Shown piece by piece: positions 1-7,149 of a stretch of 40,080 nt of DNA. The translations under genes were made by a program, and so were the position numbers. The DNA is from Clostridia bacterium (GTDB lineage: Bacteria > Bacillota > Clostridia > Lachnospirales > Lachnospiraceae). Under the pieces are notes generated by a model. That model searched no databases and was not told the origin of the DNA. It was given only the letters and a program-made list of their open reading frames with translations. The first letter of the stretch is position 1, and the number at the start of each line of letters is the position of its first letter. The stretch lies in NCBI GenBank assembly GCA_910576325.1, contig CAJTIM010000032.1, positions 1 to 40,080 on the forward strand, given 5' to 3'.

Positions 1-39
1 CACTATAGTATATTTGATGGGTGCATAGTCAAACAGCTT

Positions 40-150
40 TTTTTATCGGAAAATTTTGGCTGAAAATCCTTTTAAATAAGGCATTTCTGTCAAGATTTCC
101 GATAAAAATAATTTTCCTATAACCACGGTTATCGGAAATTTCTGATAAAC
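40..150. repeat. Short inverted repeats at a probable mobile-element end
   Basis: Positions 40-52 (TTTTTATCGGAAA) and 96-108 (TTTCCGATAAAAA) are exact 13-bp inverted repeats. A third related copy (TTATCGGAAATT) lies near 139-150. The stretch is AT-rich and non-coding and lies beside a mobC remnant, so it may be the end or origin region of a mobilizable element. That role is inference; only the repeats are seen. Confidence 0.45.
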
Positions 151-235
151 GTGGCAAGCAGGGCAAGTGTAGCTGCGCTTGGGATTTTTGCTCCGCGAAA
201 ATGCTTGTTGGGATTGTACCCCAAACCCGCCGGAA

Positions 236-293
236 GCCTCCGGATACAGTGTCCGGAGGCGGAGACAGCCGGGGAGCGGTCCTGGCCGCTCCC
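236..293. repeat. Two consecutive GC-rich hairpins
   Basis: Two perfect stem-loops follow each other: 236-244 pairs with 252-260 (GCCTCCGGA, 7-nt loop), and 272-279 pairs with 286-293 (GGGAGCGG, 6-nt loop). They lie immediately downstream, on the minus strand, of the broken mobC. There is no T-tract, so they are not obvious intrinsic terminators. Hairpins near mob genes can be part of transfer origins, but nothing here proves that. Confidence 0.5.
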
Positions 294-298
294 ACGGG

Positions 299-501
299 TC
301 ACAGGTCCACCACCTGGGCCGGCTTCTCCAACAGATCGGAGAGAGGGCCGCCTGGAGCACATAGCTGTTGAGGGCTATTTTCCGCATACAGACTCCCATG
401 TTTAAAATGTCCGTCTGAGTCATGCGCTCCCGGATTTTTGTCTGCTCCCCCGGCGTCGCCATGACGTGGAGATGGACGGAGCGTCGGCGTCTTTGTTGCA
501 T
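299..501 (-). pseudogene. mobC-like mobilization protein remnant
   Basis: Reading from 501, about 47 codons match the N-terminal half of MobC-type relaxosome accessory proteins: a basic start, a beta strand (SVHLHV), then EQTKIRERM, and the family signature region MRKIALNSYVLQ, which corresponds to YLRKMAIDGYIIQ in full-length members. The match ends near 360. A different frame carries a short tail (LSDLLEKPAQVVDL) that stops at 299-301. The middle of the family, including the usual NLNQIAR-like segment, is missing, so I read it as an internally deleted and frameshifted remnant. MobC would help a relaxase nick a transfer origin; no relaxase gene is present. The identification rests on motif memory, not on a search. 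Confidence 0.55.
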
Positions 502-517
502 TGCACTTTTTTATCCA

Positions 518-546
518 TTGAATACCTACTTTGAACTTGCTATAAT
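518..546 (+). promoter_or_regulatory. Sigma-A-type promoter for the orphan gene
   Basis: A -35 box TTGAAT (518-523), a 17-bp spacer and a consensus -10 box TATAAT (541-546). Transcription would begin near 553, after the first possible ATG at 551, which is why the later ATG at 572 is chosen as the start of the next gene. Confidence 0.6.
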
Positions 547-571
547 TTGAATGAAAAGAGCGGACGCAGAT

Positions 572-1168
572 ATGGATAATGTTATGATAAAAGAATTACT
601 AGATGAATATACAAAAGAAAAAAATATCTTTAAAAAATTTTTGATTGGTTCCAGAATGATAAGCGTATCATATAATGAAACATTTAATCTGCTATTTAAA
701 CAAAATTTTCAAAATGCCGGGCTAAAAGAAGTACAAATGATATTAACTTTAGATGCACCATGTTGGTTCGGCGATAGGGATAAATGGTTAATTAGAACTA
801 AGGAATTTGGGAACAATGCTATAGAAAATGAAAGCGAAGACTGTTTATTAGCTTATGAATTGGTTCGATTAAAATATAATAATTTGATTCAAGTGGAAAA
901 AGTTGATTTTTTTGATGAGTTTTTAACAATTACATTTGAAGGAAGCAATAGTTTATCTATAGCTTATTATGCTGAGTCGGATTATGCATGGATATTAGAA
1001 GAAGTTAGTAATAAAATGGAGCAGGAAAGAATGATGGTATGTTGTCAAGGAAATGAATTATTTCAAAATAATATTCTTATACTACAAAAAGAGATAAAAC
1101 AAATATCAGTAGATGAAAGCCATGCAGGAGGAAATCAAGGCTGTGGAAGGTCTGCGGAAAGCGGCTGA
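572..1168 (+). CDS. Hypothetical protein, AT-rich orphan
   Basis: A 198-residue protein from ATG 572, chosen because the promoter -10 box ends at 546 and the earlier in-frame ATG 551 would lie at the transcription start. I do not recognise the family. It has no signal peptide or membrane segment. It is acidic and rich in aromatic residues, with a central run (LTLDAPCWFGDRDKWLI) and a C-terminal half that looks alpha/beta (FDEFLTITFEG, then YAWILEEV). The coding DNA is much more AT-rich than the flanks, which suggests horizontal transfer. The last ~18 residues, after KEIKQISVDES, look like read-through into a foreign fragment (see 1113-1219), so the natural C-terminus may be lost. Small proteins of this look beside mobile genes are sometimes immunity or antitoxin proteins, but no motif shows that. 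Confidence 0.6.
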   Translation: MDNVMIKELLDEYTKEKNIFKKFLIGSRMISVSYNETFNLLFKQNFQNAGLKEVQMILTLDAPCWFGDRDKWLIRTKEFGNNAIENESEDCLLAYELVRLKYNNLIQVEKVDFFDEFLTITFEGSNSLSIAYYAESDYAWILEEVSNKMEQERMMVCCQGNELFQNNILILQKEIKQISVDESHAGGNQGCGRSAESG

Positions 1169-1219
1169 ACAGCTTCAAGAAGCAAACAGACCCATAAAAA
1201 GGAGGAGCACGAATTATAA
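1113..1219 (+). pseudogene. C-terminal fragment of an unidentified mobile-element gene
   Basis: In a frame different from the upstream orphan gene, this stretch encodes a charged helical tail (MQEEIKAVEGLRKAAEQLQ...) typical of the end of relaxase or other element-encoded proteins. Its GC content is higher than that of the orphan gene it overlaps. It has no ribosome binding site of its own. I read it as a leftover 3' end of a deleted gene. Confidence 0.3.
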
Positions 1220-1230
1220 GCACAGAAAAT

Positions 1231-1262
1231 GCCGCCGTACAGAAAACTTCCTATACGGCGGT
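1231..1262 (-). terminator. Terminator of the toxin-antitoxin operon
   Basis: An 8-bp GC-rich stem (1232-1239 with 1254-1261, CCGCCGTA/TACGGCGG) and a 14-nt loop, followed on the minus strand by CATTTT. It lies just downstream of the toxin stop codon at 1274. Confidence 0.6.
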
Positions 1263-1273
1263 CAGAATCTTTG

Positions 1274-1564
1274 CTATTTACTGAACAAGTCGCTGTGTGT
1301 TCCGGTGCGAGCCAAGGTCAACACCAGTACATCATCCTCAATGCGGTAAACCAGCAGCCAATCCGGGAGGATATGACACTCACGGTGTCCCGCCCAATTC
1401 CCGGACAAAGCGTGATCTCTGTTCTTTTCCGGGAGCGGTTCGCCCATTGCAAGAGCAGCAACCACATCCTCTAACAGCCCAATTTTTAATCCGCGCTTCA
1501 TTGCCAGCTTATAGTCTTTTTTGAATTGTGTGGTAGGCTTAACCGTGTACTTTGTTTTTCTCAT
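1274..1564 (-). CDS. yafQ: YafQ-family mRNA interferase toxin
   Basis: A 96-residue RelE-superfamily toxin that would cleave mRNA on the ribosome when freed from its antitoxin. The YafQ signature is complete: RDHALSGNW, then RECHILPDWLLVY, then RTGTHSDLF. These hold the two histidines, the aspartate and the C-terminal histidine known to be needed for YafQ ribonuclease activity. The N-terminus (KYTVKPTTQFKKDYKLA) is also typical. Its start codon overlaps the antitoxin stop by 4 bp (ATGA), so translation is coupled. Length is normal for the family, and all catalytic positions are present, so it should be active. Confidence 0.92.
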   Translation of the reverse strand: MRKTKYTVKPTTQFKKDYKLAMKRGLKIGLLEDVVAALAMGEPLPEKNRDHALSGNWAGHRECHILPDWLLVYRIEDDVLVLTLARTGTHSDLFSK

Positions 1565-1839
1565 GCTTTCAGGTCTGCGAATAGCTCATCCAGATCGGTA
1601 TATCCTTTCACAGACGGATCTTTCGCAATCCTTTCCGCTTCCAACATAGCGGCAATCGTTTCCTTGTTGGGCTGATTCAAAGAAATGTCAAAAGGAATCC
1701 TGCCCTCACGGAGCGACTGGCGAACAAAGATATTGAACGCTGTGGACAGGTTCATGCCGAGTTCTCCAAACAGGGTATCGGCCTGCGCTTTCAAATCCGA
1801 ATCCATGCGGATGCTGATATTTGTGGTAGAGCCAGCCAT
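1561..1839 (-). CDS. dinJ: RelB/DinJ-family antitoxin
   Basis: A 92-residue antitoxin. The N-terminal ribbon-helix-helix DNA-binding part (TTNISIRMDSDLKAQADTLFGELGMNLSTAFNIFVRQ) is a classic RelB/DinJ sequence, followed by REGRIPFDISL and an acidic C-terminal arm that would wrap the toxin. The start at 1839 is chosen over the one at 1857 because AAAGGAGA lies about 7 nt upstream of it. It is the first gene of the operon, with the toxin overlapping its stop. By family precedent the antitoxin and the complex repress their own promoter (see 1870-1911). Confidence 0.9.
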   Translation of the reverse strand: MAGSTTNISIRMDSDLKAQADTLFGELGMNLSTAFNIFVRQSLREGRIPFDISLNQPNKETIAAMLEAERIAKDPSVKGYTDLDELFADLKA

Positions 1840-1869
1840 ATAACCATCTCCTTTCATGCTGGTGATTAT

Positions 1870-1911
1870 AGTATATGCTATTTGCACGAAGAACACAATG
1901 CTTTGCACGAA
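1870..1911 (-). promoter_or_regulatory. Toxin-antitoxin promoter with repeated operator half-sites
   Basis: On the minus strand: -35 TTGTGT (1893-1898), a 17-bp spacer and -10 TATACT (1870-1875). A 10-bp direct repeat, TTCGTGCAAA on the minus strand, occurs at 1902-1911 and 1881-1890, exactly 21 bp apart (two helical turns). One copy lies in the spacer and one upstream of -35, which fits binding by a ribbon-helix-helix antitoxin. The binding is inferred. Confidence 0.6.
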
Positions 1912-1939
1912 AAATTAACAACAAATTCATTTTTAGGAG

Positions 1940-2322
1940 ACAAAATGCAGGAATTTTAACAATCTCGATTACCATACAAATTTCAAAGCTGCTCACGCCG
2001 GACGGAGCAGATAAGCCGGAGTCGGTTCTTACAAAGAAGCAGCTGTATGCGGGACACTGTTCCGCCCCGGTGTAAAACAAATTAAGTATTGAGAAACAAT
2101 AAATTTCTTTGAGTACAGCAAAAATATAAACACTTTGTAGGATGTACAGAACCTAAAAAGCGGAAACCGTGCTGAAATGAGATCGGAAAGCTTTAAGCAA
2201 AGTATTAATACCTGCTGTTTTTAAGTGCAGTCTATCTGTTTTAGGTAAAATAGTCAAAGCATATAGTTGCTTTAAGCTTACCAAAAGGAAATATTTACAT
2301 CAAAACAAGAAAGACAGACAGA
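1940..2322 (+). other. Gene-poor stretch with a small coding remnant
   Basis: Between about 1977 and 2075 a higher-GC run encodes a fragment ending LLTPDGADKPESVLTKKQLYAG and a stop. It looks like the tail of a lost gene, not identified. From 2076 to 2322 I see no ORF, but the stretch ends in a strong terminator (2323-2359), so it may be transcribed as a small RNA. No known RNA family was recognised. Confidence 0.3.
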
Positions 2323-2359
2323 AACATCCGACAGTTTGTATGATTGTCGGATGTTTTTT
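2323..2359 (+). terminator. Strong Rho-independent terminator
   Basis: An 11-bp perfect stem (2323-2333 with 2345-2355, AACATCCGACA/TGTCGGATGTT), followed by a run of T. No protein-coding gene ends just upstream, so it either terminates a non-coding transcript or insulates the fhs leader. Confidence 0.85.
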
Positions 2360-2406
2360 CATGGAATATAATGGGGACAAGGTAGATAAATACAGTGCGT
2401 CATGGA

Positions 2407-2614
2407 TTGTTAAATTATCTACAAATAATATTTAATTCAGAGACACCTTTCGGATATCACTGAATATTCGGAAAATTACGGGTGGCTCAAAAGAAACACC
2501 CTTCGGGTATACTTCCATACTCAAAAACCAAGGGTGGATCAAGGAAACACCCTTCGGGTATCCCTTTATACCCGAAAAAACACGGGTGGTTCTAAGGAAA
2601 GGAGACGTTTCGAA
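2407..2614 (+). promoter_or_regulatory. fhs leader with 52-bp tandem repeats ending in the Shine-Dalgarno
   Basis: A possible promoter (TTGTTA 2407-2412, 16 bp, TATTTA 2429-2434) is followed by tandem units starting GGGTGG at 2480, 2532 and 2584, exactly 52 bp apart. A more degenerate unit precedes them (about 2438-2479). Each full unit holds the core AAGAAACACCCTTCGGGTAT or AAGGAAACACCCTTCGGGTAT. GGGTG can pair with CACCC in the same unit, and in unit 2 TTCGGGTAT (2553-2561) pairs perfectly with ATACCCGAA (2568-2576). The last unit is cut short and becomes AAGGAAAGGAG, the ribosome binding site of fhs. The same core occurs before the ECF gene at 26580. Confidence 0.7.
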
Positions 2615-4303
2615 ATGGGATTCAAAACAGACATCGAAATTGCACAGGAGACAGTCATGCAGCCGATCACAGAGATCGCAGCAAAGGCAGGAATTGACGA
2701 CAAATATCTGGAGCAGTACGGAAAGTACAAAGCAAAGATCGACTACAATCTGTTAAAAGAAAGCAATGCGGAAAACGGAAAGCTGATTCTGGTAACGGCT
2801 ATCAACCCCACTCCTGCAGGCGAAGGCAAGACCACCACGACCGTAGGTCTGGCAGACGGTATGCAGAAGCTCGGCAAGAAAGTTATGGTTGCGCTTCGTG
2901 AGCCATCCCTTGGACCCGTGTTCGGTGTAAAGGGCGGAGCAGCAGGCGGCGGCTATGCACAGGTTGTTCCCATGGAGGACATCAACCTTCACTTTACAGG
3001 TGACTTCCACGCAATCGGCGCGGCAAATAACCTGTTGGCAGCTATGATCGACAATCACATTTTCCAGGGCAACGCACTGAACATTGACCCCAGAAAGATT
3101 ACCTGGAGAAGATGTGTGGACATGAACGACCGTCAGCTTCGTAACGTAGTGGATGGCCTTGGCGGCAAGACCAACGGAATGCCCAGAGAGGACGGCTACG
3201 ACATCACCGTTGCTTCCGAGATTATGGCAGTTCTGTGTCTGGCAAATGACATCACAGACTTAAAGGAAAGACTTGCAAGAATCATCATCGGCTATACATA
3301 CGGCAAGGCTTCTGAGCAGAAGCCCGTAACCGCAGGCGATCTGAACGCTCAGGGCGCTATGGCAGCTCTTCTGAAAGACGCTTTGAAGCCCAACCTGGTA
3401 CAGACCTTAGAGCATGTGCCGGCTATCGTTCACGGCGGACCGTTCGCAAATATTGCTCACGGATGTAACTCCGTAACGGCTACCAAGATGGCTATGAAGC
3501 TGGCTGACTACACCATTACGGAGGCAGGCTTCGGTGCAGACCTCGGCGCAGAGAAGTTCCTGGATATCAAGTGCCGTATGGCAGGCTTAAAGCCCAACGC
3601 AGTTGTTATCGTTGCTACGGTACGCGCTCTTAAGTACAACGGCGGCGTTCCCAAGGCAGATCTCAACAATGAGAATCTGGAAGCTCTGGAGAAGGGACTT
3701 CCAAACCTTCTGAAGCATGTAAGCAATATCAAGGATGTATACAAGCTTCCCTGCGTGGTTGCTATCAATGCATTCCCGACAGATACCAAGGCCGAGCTTG
3801 ACCTGGTAGAAAGCAAGTGTAAGGAACTTGGCGTAAACGTAGCTCTGTCCGAAGTATGGGCAAAGGGCGGCGAAGGCGGCGTGAAGCTTGCTGAGGAAGT
3901 AATCCGTCTGGTTGAGGAGCCCAACGACTTTACATTCTCCTATGAGCTTGAGGGCACCAGCATTGAGGATAAGCTGAATGCAATCGTTCAGAAGATTTAC
4001 GGCGGTTCCCGCGCAGTTCTGACAGCCAATGCTCAGAAGCAGGCCAAAGAGCTTGAGGCCCTTGGATTCGGAAGCTGCCCGATCTGTGTGGCAAAGACTC
4101 AGTACAGCTTGACTGACGACCAGACCAAGCTGGGCGCTCCCAAGGATTTCGAGGTTACCGTGCGCAATCTGAAGATTTCCGCAGGTGCAGGCTTCATCGT
4201 AGCTCTGACCGGCGAGATCATGACCATGCCCGGACTTCCCAAGGTTCCGGCAGCAGAGCGTATCGACGTAGACGAGACCGGCAAGATTTCCGGATTGTTC
4301 TAA
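2615..4303 (+). CDS. fhs: Formate-tetrahydrofolate ligase
   Basis: A 562-residue cytosolic enzyme that joins formate to tetrahydrofolate using ATP, giving 10-formyl-THF. It is the entry step of the folate (methyl) branch of one-carbon metabolism and of the Wood-Ljungdahl pathway. The ATP-binding loop [11 protein letters not shown] lies near residues 65-75, followed by [24 protein letters not shown] and [10 protein letters not shown], all typical of the family; length is normal (~556). The start at 2615 is chosen over in-frame ATG 2534 because AAGGAAAGGAGA lies 9 nt upstream and the extra N-terminus would only translate the repeat leader. fchA and folD follow on the same strand, supplying the next two steps. 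Confidence 0.97.
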   Translation: MGFKTDIEIAQETVMQPITEIAAKAGIDDKYLEQYGKYKAKIDYNLLKESNAENGKLILVTAINPTPAGEGKTTTTVGLADGMQKLGKKVMVALREPSLGPVFGVKGGAAGGGYAQVVPMEDINLHFTGDFHAIGAANNLLAAMIDNHIFQGNALNIDPRKITWRRCVDMNDRQLRNVVDGLGGKTNGMPREDGYDITVASEIMAVLCLANDITDLKERLARIIIGYTYGKASEQKPVTAGDLNAQGAMAALLKDALKPNLVQTLEHVPAIVHGGPFANIAHGCNSVTATKMAMKLADYTITEAGFGADLGAEKFLDIKCRMAGLKPNAVVIVATVRALKYNGGVPKADLNNENLEALEKGLPNLLKHVSNIKDVYKLPCVVAINAFPTDTKAELDLVESKCKELGVNVALSEVWAKGGEGGVKLAEEVIRLVEEPNDFTFSYELEGTSIEDKLNAIVQKIYGGSRAVLTANAQKQAKELEALGFGSCPICVAKTQYSLTDDQTKLGAPKDFEVTVRNLKISAGAGFIVALTGEIMTMPGLPKVPAAERIDVDETGKISGLF

Positions 4304-4347
4304 GTGCATCTGTTATTACTGTTATAAACCTATAAAAAACACAGTCG

Positions 4348-4371
4348 GGAAGGACCCTTACAGGCCCTTCC
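4348..4371 (+). other. Hairpin between fhs and fchA
   Basis: GGAAGGACC (4348-4356) pairs with GGCCCTTCC (4363-4371) with one internal mismatch and a 6-nt loop. There is no T-run, so full termination is unlikely. It may be an attenuator or processing site between the two genes. Confidence 0.35.
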
Positions 4372-4477
4372 TGCTTGTGGGTAAAGCAAAAAAGAGCAGA
4401 AGTCCATGCGGTGCATATAGAAGGATTTATGGGTACACGCAATTGGGCGGATGCGGAACTGGAATAGGAGAGAGATA

Positions 4478-5107
4478 ATGGGATTTTCAACCAGCAAATG
4501 TGATGAATTTGTAGAGGTTCTGGCTTCCAAGGCTCCCGTGCCTGGCGGCGGCGGAGCTTCCGCACTGGTAGCGGCAGTAGGTACGGCCCTTGGCAATATG
4601 GTAGGCAGCCTTACCGTAGGCAAGAAAAAATATGCGGACGTAGAGGAAGAAATGTATGCTTTAAAGGAAAAGGCAACATCCCTCCAGGCAGACTTCCTGC
4701 GTCTGATTGATCGGGATGCGGAAGTATTCGAACCGTTATCCAAGGCTTATGGCATGCCAAGAGAGACGGAAGAGGAGAAGGCGGAGAAGGCCCGTGTAAT
4801 GGCTATCGTTCTCAAAGACGCCTGCTCCGTTCCGATGGAGATTATGGAGAAATGCTGCGAGGCCATTGATTTAATCGTAGAGTTTGCGGCAAAGGGATCT
4901 GCGCTTGCTATCAGCGACGCGGGCGTAGGCGTTGCATTCTGTAAGGCTGCTCTTCTGGGGGCCTCCCTGAACGTATTTATCAATACAAAGTCTATGGCAG
5001 ACAAAGAGTATGCGGCAGAGCTGAATGCAAAGGCGGACGCTATGATCGAGAAATATACAAAGATCGCAGACGACGTATTTGCAAGCGTGAACGGCAGACT
5101 GAGATAG
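4478..5107 (+). CDS. fchA: Methenyl-THF cyclohydrolase FchA
   Basis: A 209-residue protein of the FTCD/FchA cyclodeaminase family, which interconverts 10-formyl-THF and 5,10-methenyl-THF. The family N-terminus is clear: FVEVLASKAPVPGGGGASALVAAVGTAL (glycine-rich folate-binding loop near residues 18-25), then NMVGSLTVGKKKY. The rest is helical, as expected. The start at 4478 has GGAGAG about 8 nt upstream; an in-frame ATG at 4451 lacks one. It lies between fhs and folD. It matters here because the neighbouring FolD seems to lack cyclohydrolase residues, making FchA the likely sole supplier of this step in the cluster. Confidence 0.93.
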   Translation: MGFSTSKCDEFVEVLASKAPVPGGGGASALVAAVGTALGNMVGSLTVGKKKYADVEEEMYALKEKATSLQADFLRLIDRDAEVFEPLSKAYGMPRETEEEKAEKARVMAIVLKDACSVPMEIMEKCCEAIDLIVEFAAKGSALAISDAGVGVAFCKAALLGASLNVFINTKSMADKEYAAELNAKADAMIEKYTKIADDVFASVNGRLR

Positions 5108-5213
5108 TTTGAGAATACGGAACTGAAATCAGGAATATTATGGGACTTTAAATCAGCAATTCCTCTTACAATACACAAATCAGTTACAGATATACGATTC
5201 TGCGGCTGAAAAA

Positions 5214-5239
5214 TGTTTTCATACAAGTGTATGGAAACA
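5214..5239 (+). other. Hairpin between fchA and folD
   Basis: TGTTTTCATACA pairs with TGTATGGAAACA in the 167-bp gap before folD. It lacks a T-tract. Role unknown; possibly transcript processing or stability. Confidence 0.3.
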
Positions 5240-5274
5240 GATATTACATGACTTCAAATTAGGAGATTAAAATA

Positions 5275-6126
5275 ATGGCAAAACAGTTATTAGGAAAAGA
5301 AGTAACCGCTGCCTTAAATGAGAGAATCAAGGCAGACGTAGCGGCATTAAAGGAAAAAGGCGTCAATCCCACCCTGGGAATTATCCGTGTAGGCGAGCGT
5401 CCCGACGACCTTTCCTATGAAAGAGGCGCAACCAAGCGCTGCGAGACCTTGGGCGTAGAGTTCAAAAAGTACCTGCTCCCTGCGGAAGTAACACAGGAAG
5501 AGCTTCTCAAAGTCATTGAGGAAGTAAACAGCGACGACAACATCCACGGCGTGCTGATGTTCCGCCCGCTGCCCAAGCATATTGACCAGAGCGTAGTTGA
5601 GAACGCATTGTCCGCGGAGAAAGACGTAGACTGTCAGACAGATGCTTCCCTTACCGGCGTATTTACCGGCAAGCAGATTGGCTTCCCGCCCTGTACGCCC
5701 CAGGCTTGTATGGAGATTCTTGACCATTACGGAATCGACTGCACCGGCAAGAAGGCCGTAGTCATCGGCCGTTCCCTGGTAGTAGGAAAGCCGGCGGCAA
5801 TGATGCTGATTAAGAAAAATGCAACCGTAACCATCTGTCACACCAGAACCAAGGATATGCCCAGCGTAACCCGCGAGGCGGAGATTCTCATCGTGGCAGC
5901 CGGACGGGCAGGCGTGGTCGGTAAGGAGTATGTATCCCCGGGACAGACCGTGATTGACGTAGGAATCAATGTGAACGAGGAAGGCAAGCTCTGCGGCGAC
6001 GTAGCTTTCGCAGAGGTAGAGCCTATCGTGGAAGCCATCACCCCCGTACCGGGCGGCGTAGGAAGCGTAACGACTTCCGTACTGGTTGGCCATGTAGTAG
6101 AGGCAGCAAAGAGAAAGTATTTATAA
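5275..6126 (+). CDS. folD: FolD-type methylene-THF dehydrogenase, cyclohydrolase residues replaced
   Basis: A 283-residue FolD homologue, normal length, with a good ribosome binding site (GGAG, 9 nt before ATG). The dinucleotide-binding part is canonical: GKKAVVIGRSLVVGKPAA, then TVTICHTRT, and PGGVGSVTTSVL near the end. The folate site is unusual. Aligned with E. coli FolD, the Tyr of Y-x3-K is kept (Y48 in SYERGATK), but the catalytic Lys position (E. coli K54, human K56) falls on A52, and the Gln of VQLPLP (human Q100) is F96 in MFRPLP. The Asp of KDVD is kept. In studied enzymes that Lys is essential for the cyclohydrolase step and the Gln tunes it, so I predict a dehydrogenase-only enzyme, with FchA doing the cyclohydrolase step. 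Confidence 0.93.
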   Translation: MAKQLLGKEVTAALNERIKADVAALKEKGVNPTLGIIRVGERPDDLSYERGATKRCETLGVEFKKYLLPAEVTQEELLKVIEEVNSDDNIHGVLMFRPLPKHIDQSVVENALSAEKDVDCQTDASLTGVFTGKQIGFPPCTPQACMEILDHYGIDCTGKKAVVIGRSLVVGKPAAMMLIKKNATVTICHTRTKDMPSVTREAEILIVAAGRAGVVGKEYVSPGQTVIDVGINVNEEGKLCGDVAFAEVEPIVEAITPVPGGVGSVTTSVLVGHVVEAAKRKYL

Positions 6127-6216
6127 AAACGGATTTTGTTTAGTGTTTTAATAATAATCAAAACTATATGGAAAGATAGAAATCCATCTGCTTTGGTATG
6201 AATTTGGATGAAGCAA

Positions 6217-6264
6217 AAGAACCAGGATATTGCCTTTTGTGTAAAGAGGTGTGTCCTGGTTCTT
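6217..6264 (+). terminator. Inverted repeat after folD, probable terminator
   Basis: An 11-bp perfect stem (AAGAACCAGGA 6217-6227 with TCCTGGTTCTT 6254-6264) around a 26-nt loop. The T-tract is weak, so termination is probable rather than certain. It closes the one-carbon cluster; nothing else was seen between 6265 and about 6495. Confidence 0.5.
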
Positions 6265-6542
6265 CCGTATACCCAGAAGCTCCTTGTCTGCTGAGGAGCC
6301 ATTTCATATATCATATATCCAAATAAAACAATGTTACAGCTATTTGCTGCCTGTCCTTTTTTGCTTTCAAAGTTCTCCTGGCAAATTCATAAGATTCCCG
6401 AATCAATTCTTTCAATCCCCCGAAGATACGGAAACTCATTCATAAGAAAAGTAGAAAACATTTAAAATTTCTTAAATCTTTTCCCGCATTTTTTCCGTTA
6501 TAGTAATTGTAAGACGTTTTACAGGAGAATACTTTTGAAATT

Positions 6543-7139
6543 ATGCCGGTGTCCGATCATACGCAAAACACAGCGAGACAGTTTTTCAAAAGCAATCCCC
6601 AGGGGAGAGGACAGAAATTGAAGGACAGCGATCTGATAAAGAGAATCAAACAGGGAGAGACAGAACTTCTGGATGTTCTGATCGAAGGGCACTACGACGG
6701 GATCTACCGCTTCTGCTATTATAAGCTGGGAGATCGGGAGGCGGCCTATGACTGCGCCCAGGAGACATTTTTAAATCTCCTGCGGTATCTGGATACCTAT
6801 GTGGAGCAAAAGAAATTCAAGGCATATCTGTACCGGATCGCAGGAAATGTGTGCACCGACTGGTTCCGAAAAAATTCCGTGCAGCTTGCGGGAGAAGAGC
6901 TGTTGGAGACCATTGCGCGGGAGGATACGGAGCTGAAACGGGTGGAGCTGTCCGATGGAATTGAGCGGGCGCTTCAAGCTCTTTCGCCGGTTCAGAAAGA
7001 TGTGATAATCCTCCATTTCTTTCATGATTTCAAGCTCCGGGAGATTGCACAGATAACCAATGTTCCCATGTCAACGGTGAAATCCCGGCTAAAGCAGGGA
7101 ATGGATAAGCTGAAGGCTTATATGGAAAGGTCCGGGTGA
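6543..7139 (+). CDS. ECF-family RNA polymerase sigma factor
   Basis: A sigma-70 family ECF factor. Region 2 is clear (YDGIYRFCYYKLGDREAAYDCAQETFLNLLRYL), followed by a linker and region 4 (ALSPVQKDVIILHFFHDFKLREIAQITNVPMSTVKSRLKQGMDKL). ATG 6543 gives 198 residues, but its AGGAG lies about 15 nt upstream. TTG 6618 (KDSDLIKRIKQGE), with AGGGGAGAGG about 7-8 nt upstream, would give the 173 residues more usual for ECF factors; I cannot decide between them. A near-palindrome TGTAAGACGTTTTACA (6509-6524) lies just after a -10-like TATAGT (6499-6504) and may be an operator. The genes downstream (membrane protein, ABC exporter) suggest it controls an envelope-stress operon. Confidence 0.9.
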   Translation: MPVSDHTQNTARQFFKSNPQGRGQKLKDSDLIKRIKQGETELLDVLIEGHYDGIYRFCYYKLGDREAAYDCAQETFLNLLRYLDTYVEQKKFKAYLYRIAGNVCTDWFRKNSVQLAGEELLETIAREDTELKRVELSDGIERALQALSPVQKDVIILHFFHDFKLREIAQITNVPMSTVKSRLKQGMDKLKAYMERSG

Positions 7140-7149
7140 AAATAAAACA

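Noticed and set aside
3587..4309. Long minus-strand ORF opposite fhs
   Set aside because: It is a shadow of the strongly biased fhs codons and matches no family.
2615..6126. Complete Wood-Ljungdahl gene cluster
   Set aside because: Only the folate steps fhs, fchA and folD are here; no carbonyl-branch or methyltransferase gene is in the window, so acetogenesis cannot be claimed.
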